The notes under the pieces: model-generated
Told to the model about the DNA's origin: nothing
Seen by the model: the letters and a program-made list of their open reading frames with translations, nothing else
The model's database searches: none
Assembly: GCA_013396755.1 (NCBI GenBank)
Contig: VWZF01005998.1
Location: 124,001 to 188,000 of the forward strand
DNA from: Sclerurus mexicanus
Lineage: Eukaryota > Chordata > Aves > Passeriformes > Furnariidae
Direction of reading: 5' to 3'
DNA length: 64,000 bases
Shown: piece after piece, positions 39,777 through 51,013 of the stretch
Numbering within the stretch: the first letter of the stretch is position 1
How the letters are laid out: the number at the start of each line of letters is the position of its first letter
Made by a program: the position numbers and the translations under genes

Positions 39777-40295
39777 GGGCTGTACTATTACAGGAATAGC
39801 CAGAGGGTTAAGAAAAGGGATTGATCCCTACTATGCAGTTTCATAAGACTACATCTGGAATTCTGTCCAATGCAGAAGGACATTAATAAACAGGAGAAAG
39901 CATGGCTGAGGGAAGAAGAGCTTGCTATGCAAAGAGAGGTCAAGGGAGCTGGGTTAGTTTGACCTGGAGAAGAGGTCTAATTGCTTTCTTCAAGCACCTA
40001 ATAAGTGGGTATAGAGAAATCATAGTCAAACTCTTCTTGGTGGTAGTCAGGGACAGTATAAGAAGCAATGGGCACAAGCTGCAGCAAAGAAAATTCTAGT
40101 TAAATACAAAGGAAAAATGTAGTTAGTGTAGTCAAAAAATGGAATGGGTTGTATAATCACCATCCTTGGAGGTCTCTCAAAGTACCTGGACAAGGCCCTG
40201 AGCAACCTCATCTAATTTAGAAGGTAAGGCATTTGAGCAGGAAGGTGACTAGATGATTTCCAGAAGCCCCTTCTAATGTAATTATTCTGATTCTA
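39777..40295 (+). mobile_element. CR1 LINE fragment, diverged, plus strand
   Basis: About 520 bases of CR1 in the sense direction. It starts at 'GGGCTGTACTATTACAGG', with AGCCAGAGGGTTAAG where other CR1 copies have AGCCAGCAGGTCAAGG. It runs through 'CATCTGGAATTCTGTCC', 'GTTAGTTTGACCTGGAGAAG', 'AGAAGCAATGGGCACAAGC' and 'CTTGGAGGTCTCTCAAAGT'. It ends with 'CCTTCTAATGTAATTATTC' and TGATTCTA. Many substitutions and indels leave no long frame, so this is an older copy. The open frame at 39902-40099 is a fragment of its decayed ORF2 region. Confidence 0.85.
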
Positions 40296-43271
40296 CAAAA
40301 GCAGTATTTCAGCTGAAGTGAGTTAACTGAGCTGATTTCTTATCTCCCCGTTCTGTTGGAGAAAGACTGACTGTACACTTATGGATAGGCAAAAACAGTA
40401 CCAAGTGTGAGCAGGTTTATAAAGAACACAGTCTGACATGAATGCTTTCCTGCATGACAAATGTAGTGCATTCTGCTTTGATGGAGATACTAGAATTTGC
40501 AGGTTGCTTTAACAGCAGAGCGTACTTTTGCAACAATCAAATAACAATTCTGATTGTGCCTTCAGTATGTTTCCAGCAAGGGCATGAATTCACAGGAATT
40601 TCTTAAAATTTATATCTATTTGTTTAGGGAGTTACAACATGAAAAATGATAAGCAAAAATGTCAAGATTACTATGTTTAGAAAAACACTATTATGGCACA
40701 CAGCAACTAATAAGCATCTATAACAACAGTTTCTTGTGAAGATTTTTCTTGAAAATGGCATTTACCTATGTTTTCTTGTATAAGTGTTATTTGAGTGACT
40801 AAAATAATGTTTTGGAACAGGATGCCTGAATTTTCTTTCTATTGCATTTGCTGAGTTTGGGCAAATCACAGTCCTTCTGTCCCCTGTCTTGATAAAATAA
40901 CAATTCTGTAGGCTTCTTACAAAATTTCATTGCTCAATTGTTACAAGCCTTTGAAATATTCAGATAAAAATTTTTAGTGAACATTTAAGCACTATGATTA
41001 ATATCTGACTGACCCATTTACTTTCTAGAAATATGTTTACCAGATATGTACTGTACTTGTATCCATTTCAAATCGTTTCATGTGAATAAAGAAGACAGCC
41101 ATTACACACACATATGCATGCACTAAGTCGTTGAAGAATTACAGGATATTTAAGCAGTCTGGACATGGCAGTTCTTGTTACTTAAAATCGGATCAATTTC
41201 TTTTTCATCTTAAACTGAGAAACATTTTAACTTTACGAGAAGACTATATTCAACAGCAGAGCATCCACCCCCATAATTCAAAGAAATGAAAACAGTTTCA
41301 AACTAAATCAGAATACAATACATTAAATCCAAATTCAAACCTTCTTCCAGCTAATTATATTACCACAGATGGAGGTATACAATTTACTGAGCATCTGTGC
41401 ATAGCAAAATTTTGGACAATGTGGGTGGTGCAACTTTTAAATCATACTCATGCTGTGACTGAAGCAAAGCAAAAAAATTCATTGATGAGAATTATTTCAT
41501 GATTTCAAACAAACCCAAAGAACTGAATTTCATAGTGTAATTAAATGCATAAAAGCAGGGTGGAAAGCGCAAACCTGGTTTCATACTGGGAATTAAAAAA
41601 AAACAAATGTGTCCTTTAGGCATAATTCTGCTCCTTTTGTGTAAATCAAAGACAGACTAAAAAAGGAAACGTATATTAAAAAAAAAAAGGTAAGAAAGAG
41701 GACTGGTCAAAGAGCAGAAAATCCTTCTCCCAAACAACATGCCTTCATTAGAACATGGAGTCTTCTTTTTGGCATCTTTGCTCCCTTCTAGTCCGTACTG
41801 CTGGCAGTTTGCTTACAGCTGCAGCTTTGCCATCTTAACTCTTCTGCTGGGGAGCTTCTACCAAAAGATTATGATCTGATAAAAAGCCACTCCTTCCGTC
41901 AGTTAACCCCCACTGTTTGGGCCTTCTGTGACTCAGACATTCCCATAAAACTTGAGAGGCAAGGAAAGAAAGAAATCCGTCATCAAACATGCCCAAGCAC
42001 AGTAGTTTGGTATCTAAATCTCTGACTTCTATTAACTGAGAGTGATAGACTATGTGCTACTAAATGGATGTCAATGCACCTGATACAATGAGCTCTAGGA
42101 TGCTTTGTATCACCAGTATTTTAAGTAATATTTAACATGAACTACAAATTTACCTCAGCCATCTAATACACCTCATAGGTGTGATGAAAACTGAATCCAA
42201 GGGGGAAAAAAAACCCCAGAGACCTCACAATCCTATGGTGTCCAAACTGCCACCAGCAAGCAATTTTTTTTTTTTATGGATCAAGAGAGTGTAAACACTT
42301 ACCTTTCCAATCAACCAGCTAGTGCTTGTGCTACAGACATTCTGCTGCTGTTGTGTGCTGTTGCTGGCTTTATGCCTGCTGTGGGAGATGATATTTGATC
42401 TGGCATAAAGATAGGAGTCAGGCACAGAGGGTGCAATATGAACACAAAACCAGTCAAATTTTCTGAATATGACTGAATCAGCAGCCTAGCCTTACAGAGC
42501 ATCAGCACTTTACATCATCTTGCAGCAGGGGATTGGTCCAGAGCCCTAGACAGATTCCATCAAGCCACAGCCTGTGAGGTGACACCGTGTCACAAGCACA
42601 GCATCCTCTTTGCTCAGGGTAGAAGATCCTGAACCATTCTAAATTTCCATAGGAATGAATACTTTCCTTGAGTATTCCTAGGAAATAGGACTTCCACAAG
42701 AATTATGCCTGTGCAGAAAATGACAACTTAGCTGAGAGGGGGCAGGGTGACATCATTCATTTACTTGTAACAACAGTAGGAAACTAACAATATATTTATG
42801 CACATTAAGTCATGCTGAGACTGTTTCCCATCTGCTCTCAAGACAAACACACTTCCAACATGTCATTTCTGCCTTTATTTATGCAGTCCTCACTGAAAGC
42901 TTTAGTAAAAGGTTAGTGGATCCTACCCAGAAAAAGGAGCATACACCAACAAGCAAATCCCTTGTCCCAAGTGCCAAGTGTTTCATGATTTTCCTGGACT
43001 GATGAGTTCTCATTATCCCTGTTCTTGAGGTCCACTTTCGCTACAGTGCCAGGTTTTTGCCTCCTCGTCTGCCTCATCCCCCACCACAGTTCAGTCTCCA
43101 TAACTATGGAGACTCACCCTTCTAGGTGCAAAGAAAGAGAAGGTTCAAGATCTGAAGGATGAGAATGACAGCTGCAAGGAGTTAATACTTGTGGTCCTCC
43201 TCCCTCACAGACACTATTTATCTCCCTTACCAGCAAGAATGGCAAATGCAATTTTTTAGAGTTTTTCTCAC

Positions 43272-43313
43272 TTTTTTTTGTTTGCTTGCTTGTTTGTTTG
43301 TTTGTTTTTTTTT
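43272..43313. repeat. (TTTG)n simple repeat
   Basis: Irregular TTTG and TTGC units lie between two T runs, about 40 bases in all. Confidence 0.8.
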
Positions 43314-44526
43314 AAATCCTGGTCCCATTCTTATATCCACTTTTTTTCCAATCCTACTATTTTAGCACCTTGGATGTTGTTCAGTCCCAGCCCCTTCTAT
43401 GCAGGGCAGCAGACCTGAATCTTGATGTCCTGCTGAGAAACCCTTTGCTGTCTCTGGAGATGGACACAAGCTAAACAAAGATGAAGCTAGTTACCTAACA
43501 AGCTTAGTGAGGAAAAAGCAACAATAGCAGGATATACAGCTGACCTATCATCAAAATCAAACAATTAATTTCATGAAATTGCCTGAACACCTCTTGTCAT
43601 TAGTTGGCAAATATAGAGCTACACAGTGATCACAAAATCTGTTCACTGAACCATAGCAAGTACAAACAAATTCATAAACACAGTCATCTGACTGCAAACA
43701 TTTCATGATGAGCAGCAAGTCATATTCTTCCCACTAAATTGTTTACCAGTAGAAATTTGTGATAATGCAGCTATAAAAGCAATATACATCATCTTTTATT
43801 TGAAGACAATTATCTGAGTCCATGCAAGATTATTGTATTAATTAAATGAGATAAATATTTTAAGGGTTTATCCAAGAGTATCAGTCTTAGTGCAAAGATC
43901 AACAAAGACACAAAATTTCACGTGCTGTGTATACATCTATGGTTACAAGCATAAAGGGTGAAACCATTCTGTATCTGATCAGAGCACAATCTTTGTGAAA
44001 GAAAATTTTGAATAGCTCTGAATATCTAGTTTTATGGTGATTGGTCTTCTCTATATGATAGTTAATTAATAGCACCTAATTTTTTCCCTCCTTAGAGTCC
44101 ACAAATTAAAGCAGAATAATGATAACTCGCATGAAATGGAGCACATGCAGCATAGCAATCATTTTGAAGTGACTATATTTTCAAGAACTTTCAGACAGCT
44201 TCATATATTCTAAAGAGGAGAAAAGTAGTTTTTCACTGTGGATCTTTTAACTAGCTAACTGTCATGCCTATATTGACCATTTTCTTGAAATGGGATGTAA
44301 CCCCAAATTTCACGTGATCGCAGCACCCAAATTTAGAAGAAAATATTTTTGGAGCCCTCAGTCTACTGAGGTAAGATATTGCTGGGTGTATCACTACACA
44401 TCCTGACATTTGAAATCTGTCCCTGATATTGACGATTCTATGAGTGGTGTGAACCTCTGAATTAAGAGTTTCTTATGGCAGTGACTATTCCACACATTAC
44501 GCTTTTAAAATGTCACGTTAATTAAA

Positions 44527-44565
44527 AATACCCACAAAACCAAAACCAAAACCCAAACAAGACCC
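44527..44565. repeat. (CCAAAA)n A/C-rich simple repeat
   Basis: Imperfect CCAAAA and CCCAAA units. It is simple low complexity. Confidence 0.75.
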
Positions 44566-45149
44566 AGTGTGTAACATAAAACTCTTCTAGATGTTCTGTA
44601 ACCTGCCTGAGAAGAAGCCAAGAAATGTCTTGAAGCAGCCATTGTTTACAGATGCCTAGAGTTATGCAACACCTTCCATTCAGTGTAAACATCAGGCTTA
44701 TAACAAGAGTGTTTAGGACTCCACCCCTTAGGTGTGAATATGGTTCCTTCATGTGTCTTGCAGCTGTTAATGTGTTCTCACCATGTCACGGGATGCTCTG
44801 CAAGCTCCAGATGCCTCATGGGGCAGAGATAATCTGGCAGCAGGAAATTGGGAAGAACCCGAAGGAGGTGCTAGAGAAAGTAGGAGGGCATAGAAGAGGT
44901 TGGAAAGTTGGGAAGGGCTAGCAGGGGCTGATGTTACTTCCATGACTGCACTACTCCCAGTTTGATCTCCCCATGAAAACCTATCTCGTCTTTGGGAAGT
45001 GATCTCATAAATCAGACTAAATGCCAGAATTATTTCTCTTTTCATTCCAAATCATACTCTCCCTCTACTTCAGCTTCCTCACTTGTGACACAAATTGTTG
45101 ACTATCTCCTGTACATGGATGAGAAATTGCTTACTGGGGTTTTGTAAAA

Positions 45150-45530
45150 TTATAGAATCGTTAAGATTTGAAAATACCTTTAAAATCATCAAGTCCAACT
45201 GCCAACCTATCATGACCATCATGTTCACCATTAAACCATGTCCTTAAGGGCCATATCCTCACATGTTTTGAAGGCTTCCAGGGATAGTGACTCTACCACT
45301 CCCCTGGACAGCCTATTCCAACGACTGACCACCGTTTCTGTGAAAAAAATATAACTTCTTTTCAAATCTAAGCCCTTCCTGAGGACATTTTCTCTCATCC
45401 TGTCACTTGTTACCTGGGAGAAGAGACTGACATCCACCTCACTATGACTTCCTTTCAGGTAGTTGTAGAGAGTGATAAGGTCTCCTCTCTGCCTCCTTTT
45501 CTTACGGATAAATGTCCGAAGACTGATGAC
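45150..45530 (-). mobile_element. CR1 LINE fragment, minus strand
   Basis: About 380 bases of CR1 in reverse orientation. The low-coordinate end begins with TTATAGAATCG, the complement of the terminal octamer region. It then has the complements of the tail (AAATCATCAAGTCCAAC) and of the 'CCTGGAAGCCTTCAAAACATG' region. The ORF2 C-terminus follows, reaching the part complementary to GGAGACC near 45480. The 5' limit near 45530 is uncertain. A nearly intact frame remains (45231-45545), listed separately. Confidence 0.9.
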
Positions 45531-45545
45531 TGAAAGGTTGTGCAA
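45231..45545 (-). pseudogene. CR1 ORF2 C-terminal remnant
   Basis: This is a 105-codon open frame in the CR1 copy at 45150-45530. Recognisable CR1 ORF2 end motifs are RQRGDLITLYNYLKGS near residues 18-33, a FSQVTSDRMREN-like stretch, WNRLSRGVVESLSLEAFK near residues 75-93, and then the last residues before the stop. These sit at the extreme C-terminus, downstream of the reverse transcriptase core, which is absent. The ~15 N-terminal residues probably come from sequence at or beyond the truncation point. No functional product is expected. Confidence 0.8.
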
Positions 45546-45961
45546 AAATGCAAATCATGTTTACCTTTCTCTGAAACATCACACTGTAATCAGCGAACAA
45601 ATGCAGACAAGTCCAAAAGGCTTGTATAAACCAATCTTTTCTTTAAAAAAAGGATGACGCCAATGCTACATCAGCATCTGAAATGTAAGTAAAAAGGTAA
45701 AAGTCTTGGTCAAGGAACACTGGTGGAAGCAAGTGATAAATGACAGGATGCACAGATCTGAATGGCTCTATTGATTACACTGAATCTAAAATTAATGAAA
45801 ACCAGCCACATACACAAATACTCTAGTTTTAATTATATATCTACTTAAAAGCAAAGGAAAACCATTAAATTCAACATATTTTAGCAAGAAACCAGCTTTT
45901 AACACTAGTTTTCTGAAAGACCTGCTTCTGCTGAATTGATTTACAGCAAGGATGAATTATA
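45531..45961. other. Noncoding spacer between two inverted CR1 copies
   Basis: About 430 bases with no gene or recognised repeat. It separates a minus-strand CR1 copy from a plus-strand one, so the truncated 5' ends of the two copies face each other. Confidence 0.6.
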
Positions 45962-46462
45962 CCACTCCTCTGCACTTTTTAGGCCACACTTGGAATATCA
46001 TGTCCAGATTTAACCCATCTCCAGGCCAAAAGAGACCTTAAGCAAAGGGAGAGAGTCTAGAGGAGGCCCATAAAAATGATAAGAGCCTGGAGAACCTGAT
46101 GAAGAAATGTTGAAGGAATTTACTTTGTTCAGCCTAGAGAAAAGGCAGCTTGGGGGCATCTAGTTACTTTTAATACCTGAAAGTTTGTTACAGAGAAGAT
46201 GGAGGTGCTCTCTTCAAGAGATGAGTTGTGACAAGACAAGAGACAAGGAACAAGACTTCCATCTGGACATAGGAAGAAAATTAATCACCATGAGAGCACT
46301 TAAACATTGGAAGAGGTCACCCTGACATGTGGTGGAATCGCCCTTGCTGAAAATATACAAATATTGACCTGATAGGTTCTTGGATAATCTAATCTAAGGC
46401 CCTGCTTTAGACACACAGTTGGATCAGATGATGTCCCTTCCAGCGTGAGCTCTTCTGTGATT
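45962..46462 (+). mobile_element. CR1 LINE fragment, diverged, plus strand
   Basis: About 500 bases of CR1 in the sense direction. It begins near 'GGCCACACTTGGAATATC' (the region coding for RP-LEY). It continues with 'AGAGTCTAGAGGAGGCCC', 'TGTTCAGCCTAGAGAAAAGG', 'CTTCCATCTGGACATAGGA', 'CACTTAAACATTGGAAGAGG' and 'GATCAGATGATGTCCCTTCC'. It ends with a degraded octamer (TCTGTGAT). The reading frame is lost to several indels. A different CR1 subfamily from the neighbouring minus-strand copy is likely. Confidence 0.88.
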
Positions 46463-48478
46463 TGGGCATTTGTTGCTGTGTAATGACTGCTAAACAGAAG
46501 AAACATTTGACGGTGATAAAAAGGCAAAATCATTCTTTAATGGTCTGAGGCAGACTTTCTGAAGGCTCTGCTCTATACTTTTCAAAAGCAGTCTATTAGT
46601 TATCACATATTTGATGATATTTCAACAGAAGGGCTAGACTGAATAATTTAAAAGGGATTTCAGGAAAGAATTGTTAACAAAATGCTCATTCATCTATCAC
46701 CAAAAAAATCCCCTTTTATTTTCTCTTGAGAGCTACTGTAATTCAGACATTATTTCTCTAACTTTATCTATGAATTTTAAGCTGCAGAGGATTGGAAACT
46801 TTATCGCCACTGTCTCTGTAAATAAAAAGAAATGACCAAGACTGATCTTTGGAGAATACCAAAACAGATGCTAATATCTTAGAATAAAGATTTCCAAGGC
46901 TTAATGACACAACAAACAGCACCAGAAGTCATCTGTACTGCTGGTAATTGTGTGTGCTTTTAATTTCGCAACTAATGATTTTAGACAATTGAGTCAAATA
47001 CATTTGAGAGGTATGAAGAAACAACATTAAATTCCTTAAATTCATCAAGTGTAAAAAAAAAAAAAGATACATGTGAGGACTTCAGACCTAATGTGTGGAT
47101 AATCAGCAAATTGGTTTCCTACCTATATGAGTTTATATAGAGGGAAAATGTCTTTCCAATGTGTTAAACCACAACTGTGTCACCAGAATCAGCCCATAGT
47201 GATACAAGAATCATCTATACAGGGAAAATATTCTCATTTTCTCTGTAATTCTATGGAAAAGGTAAAGGGATACCCAGCATTGTCCCCAACAGATGTCTGT
47301 GGGGAAAGGACAGTTCTTGCAGGTTTCTTTTTATTACAGGCCTGAATTAGTGACAATTCCTGTTCCTGGGCTGCATATAGGAATCCTTTTTTACACCCAC
47401 CAGCAGTGTTGATGCTGTCAAGTTGTATCAGACAGCAGTACGTGGAAAAGATATAAAGCATCCTCTGGGAGCTGTCAGTTATCAAGCAGTTTTCCTCAAA
47501 CCATTCATTTCCCTGAAAGCTGTGGTCTAAAGAAACAAAGCTGATATCACAAGTCCCAAATTTCACTTCCACTAGCATTGCTTATAGAGCTTTGTCAGTT
47601 TAGGAGGTTTGAAGTTGCTCTCTTGTGAGTGGAAGTATAAATTTCGTTCATATATTTGAGAAGATGGTATAGAAATAATTGAACACATTAGGACTCATGA
47701 CCATTTTCTACTTATTAGTGCTATGAAGGAAGGCTGCTTCTCTTGTGAGTTATTCAATTGTCTTCTATTCTGTAGGCAAATATCCCATTAGATTTAAATG
47801 ATAAATTGAGGAACACATCAGAGATTGGGATTTAAATTCAAAATGCTATAAAGACCCTTTTCACCATCTTCTGTTAAAATACACTGTGCAACGGTAATAC
47901 CAGAGAAGTGCTACCCATGGGAAGGATTCCATCTCAATTAAGATTTACCCATGCAAAGTCACATAAAACCTAAACTGACATAAATCTCAAATCAGCGTTG
48001 ATGTCTTTTTACTTTCTGGGACTGCCATATAAACACTGAAACTCCTGAAACACTTCCCCAGCTGGCAAGAAGGTCATCTACACCTGCTTCAGCACACCAG
48101 CTGAACAGAAGCCTGCACAGATAAAGTGTTTCACCTGTCCTGTTGACTCCTTGTGTTTTCCACTGACAGATGCATACATAACTAAAGCAGACTGGGAAGG
48201 AATGTGCTCCCCACATACCCAGTAGGGTATATAGAATGCACAGAAGAACGTTCCTGATTTACAGACATGAAGGCACGTGCCTTAATCTGGATTCCACCCT
48301 AGAACAATAGTACTTCCCAATTATCATTACTTTCTAAATATTCCACCTTATCTATTCTGTCAAGTTCTTAATAGAGCTCCAAAGTTATTAAAGCAAAGTG
48401 GTTAGTAATAATAAACACTACTGAACAAAAACTGATGTGAAAAAACTTAGTTATTTGTTATGCAGCGTAAGATTACAT
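46463..48478. other. Noncoding AT-rich DNA
   Basis: I see no gene. An A run lies near 47053-47065. The open frame at 47234-47578 (minus, 114 codons) resembles nothing known and overlaps other chance frames on the opposite strand. Confidence 0.6.
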
Positions 48479-48615
48479 AATCATGGAATATTCTGAGTTG
48501 GAAGGGACCCACAAGGATTATCAAGACCATCTCTTAAGTAAAAGGCCTATATGGGGATTGAACCCACAACCCCAGTGTTATTAGCATTAGACTCTAACCA
48601 ACTGAGCTAGTCTCA
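48479..48615 (-). mobile_element. tRNA-Ile/CR1 composite SINE (TguSINE1-like)
   Basis: On the minus strand a tRNA-Ile-like head (about 48615 down to 48544) is followed by a tail resembling a CR1 3' end (48543 down to 48479). The tail contains 'GTGGGTCCCTTCCAACTC' and 'AGAATATTCCATGAT'. The head keeps the A box TAGCTCAGTTGG (48598-48609) and a B box, GGTTCAATCCC (48554-48564). These are the internal RNA polymerase III promoter elements. The CR1-like tail is the part expected to recruit CR1 reverse transcriptase in trans. This is the architecture of TguSINE1, described from zebra finch. The copy is a short non-coding retroposon and does not act as a tRNA gene. Confidence 0.88.
48544..48615 (-). 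pseudogene. tRNA-Ile(AAU)-derived head of the SINE
   Basis: This part looks like a tRNA-Ile gene with anticodon AAT at 48582-48580 in the loop context CTAATAA. It has a D arm with AGCTCAGTTGG, and a T arm with GGTTCAATCCC in place of the usual GGTTCGATCCC. The acceptor stem no longer pairs properly: the 5' side reads CCTGAGAC and the 3' side reads ATATAGG. The sequence runs straight into a CR1-like tail. It is therefore the promoter-bearing head of a retroposon, and a tRNA scan should flag it only as a pseudogene. Confidence 0.85.
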
Positions 48616-50447
48616 GGGTTCATAGAAACCTTTTTTTAAAATACTTATGTCTGAGTTGTTTAAGGATGACTAACTCTCTGTTGAGATGATTTCCTTTTGT
48701 TTAACCCAAATATTAAAGACTCACTAATAGAACCTGGCTATGCATTAAAAAATAAAAAGTCCTATATTTTCCAACAAATTCTGAAATCATCGATCCCAGG
48801 TGTCAGACACAGCATTTCTGAATATAAAACTTTTATATTATCAGTGATTCACAAGTGACTACATCAAAACAGTGGCTTGGTTTAGTATTAAGTTACATGA
48901 ACAGAAGAACTACTGAGATGAATCAGAGTTAGGCCTTCATGTAACTGCTTTAACATAGTGAGACAGACATCCCAAAGGAAACACAGTTGCTGTCTCTCCC
49001 AAATCTCTCCTGAATTTCACAGTATTTGAATTCTTCTTCAAGCTTCAGCACTGTATTATCTGATTACATCAAAATGCCAATCCTAATAAAATCATTGTAC
49101 ATTTTTAGCCCTCATCACAGTGAGCTTCCTGGCTTGTTCATAAGCGGAAGATGAATTTCTGCCTCTCTGTACACCATCTTACTGCTGTTATCCGGTAACC
49201 CCGGTATCCTTACTGGGATATGCTGTATCTTCAGTGTCCAGATCCCTAATTTCTCTGTAGAGGCATGCAGGGTCTTTCACCACAGAACCTTCCACTTTTT
49301 CATCCACTTTCAGATACCCATTAAGTCCTCCAATAGCCCCATGACACATTGACAGTATGGACAGACACCAACACCACCCTGAAATTAGGGGTCTTTGCTA
49401 GTGTATTCACTGTTGTAAATAAGTAAATGAAAAGGGGTACAAATAAAGCATGAAATTAGATGTGGTCTAAATTTTCCCTCTACAGGGTTGTACATTTGCT
49501 GTACCATTACTGTTAATGTCACAGAGTATCTAAAGGCAAGCATAGTATACACCTTCTAGTATAGTCAATTATAAAGACAACTTAAAATTCAAGCTTATCA
49601 ACTTCTATTTCATTCTTTATAGATTAGTTTGTATTAACTGAAAATCATGTGTCAGTCTCCAAAGACCAAATCACAGCATTGGAAAAATCTAATTTGAAAT
49701 TGATAACAATTTGGAAGTCATGCAAACAATGTGGAAAACAGATCCATAAAAGCACAGGCTTTCCAAACTTAGCACCATTTGTCCTTGATTCTGAGGCTCT
49801 GTCCTCTGACACAACCTCACCTTCAGAAGTCTAATCCATTCTCAAAGCAATTTACATTACAATTAGTTTGCACTGCTAGAAAGGAGTCCACTAAACCCAG
49901 AACATCTAAAACTAATTTTTTTTTTCCTAAACATAGCTCATATTATATCCTTGGGATATAGTTAGGTCCTGAAAAAATTAATTTCTGGACATAATATCCT
50001 TAACAGCATTTGCTGGGAATTTTAGGCATGATTGCTTTACTGCAGTTAAATTCCATTGAATTTAATGTTATTTCTTTTGGTTCAGGAGAGGAAATGGAAC
50101 TGGAAAGAGAGTACACAACATTCCATAGATCTGCTGGCTCAGTTCTTCTACTATGAAGCTCTTTGTAGACACAACTTTAAGCATGCATGTGGTATGTCAT
50201 GAGCCTCAAGAAAAAACCTGCCAAACCAGCATTGTCTATCTTCACTATTGGTTCTGAGATGGGCGAAGGAAAAAAAAAAAAAAAAAGAAAAGAAAAACGA
50301 AATAACAGCAATGAGANAGAAAAGAAAACTGACTGTAGAGAACTCTTCCCAACCACTGAGAAATACCACTAGACACCTTGGACTTCACTATCACAGAGAA
50401 TCATGAGAATCACTTTTGTAGTCCATTAAGTCCTTTCTCCTTTCCCA
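48616..50447. other. Noncoding AT-rich DNA with A-rich tract
   Basis: I see no gene. The A-rich tract at 50271-50307 lies here, followed by the only ambiguous base in the window (N at 50317). Confidence 0.6.
50271..50307. repeat. A-rich tract
   Basis: An A run of about 16 bases leads into GAAAA units and more A-rich sequence. The undetermined base at 50317 lies just beyond, which is consistent with uncertain sequencing next to a homopolymer. Confidence 0.8.
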
Positions 50448-51013
50448 GCAGGATGAGGGATGTGATTCTTCCCCTCTACTTTGCCCTTGTGAGACCCTGC
50501 CTGAAGTACTGCATCTACTTCTAGGTCCACAACATAAGAAATGTGGACCTATTGGAATGGGTCCAGAGGAGGCCATGAAGATACTCATAGGGCTGGAGCA
50601 CCTCTCCTATGAAAACAGTCTGAGAAAGCTGGGTCTGTTCAGCCTGGAGAAGAGAAGGCTTTGGGGAGACCTCATAGTGGCCTTTCAGCAGTTAAAGGGG
50701 GCTTATAAAAAAGAAGAGGGCCTTTTTACACAAGCAGATAGGACAAGCAGGAGTAATTTTAAACTAAAAAAAGAGAGATTTAGGTTAGATACTAGAAAGA
50801 AAATCTTTATTGTGAGAGTGCTGAGGAACAGGCACAGGCACAGGTTGTCCAGAGAAGCTGTGGGTGCCCCATCCCTGGAAGTGTTCAAGGACAGTCTGAA
50901 TGAGCTTTCAGTAACCTGATCTAGTGGAAGGTATCCCTGCCCATGGTGGAGGACTTGAAACAAGATGATCTTTAAGGTTCCTTCCAACCCAAACTATTCT
51001 ATAACTATGTGAT
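50448..51013 (+). mobile_element. CR1 LINE fragment, plus strand
   Basis: About 565 bases of CR1 in the sense direction, and one of the best-preserved copies. It begins 'GCAGGATGAGGGATGTGATT', which in intact ORF2 codes for a SR-R-VILPL-like stretch. It runs through the whole ORF2 C-terminal region and ends with 'CTAGTGGAAGGTATCCC', 'GCCCATGGTGGAGG', 'CCTTCCAACCCAAAC' and TATTCTATAACTATGTG. It is 5'-truncated within ORF2. A frame of 121 codons remains open (50557-50919), but stops upstream of it in the same copy show the ORF is broken. Confidence 0.95.
50557..50919 (+). pseudogene. CR1 ORF2 C-terminal remnant
   Basis: This is an open frame of about 120 codons inside the CR1 copy at 50448-51013. 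It carries the ordered ORF2 C-terminal motifs: LEHLSYENSLRKLGLFSLEK (residues 13-32), RRLWGDLI (33-40), LKGAY, then FRLDTRKK, and SREAVGAPSLEVFK near the end. It ends close to where intact ORF2 ends. The endonuclease and reverse transcriptase domains are missing through 5' truncation, and the listed Met is internal. It is a dead retrotransposon fragment. The minus-strand frame over the same bases is a shadow. Confidence 0.88.

Larger units (their letters stand above)
40296..45149. other. Noncoding DNA, simple repeats and a short palindrome
   Basis: I see no gene. The stretch contains the 15-base palindrome at 42579-42593, the (TTTG)n tract at 43272-43313 and the A/C-rich tract at 44527-44565. 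The overlapping open frames near 42225-42700 and 44522-45045 resemble no known family. Confidence 0.55.

Noticed and set aside
35172..43579. Shared 16-base word ATTAATTTCATGAAAT at 35172-35187 and 43564-43579
   Set aside because: In AT-rich sequence of this length about one such exact 16-base repeat is expected by chance, and the flanks do not match.
48544..48615. Functional tRNA-Ile gene
   Set aside because: The acceptor stem does not pair and the sequence is fused to a CR1-like tail, so it is the head of a SINE.
50317..50317. Single N base
   Set aside because: An unresolved base next to an A-rich tract; a sequencing or assembly limit rather than biology.
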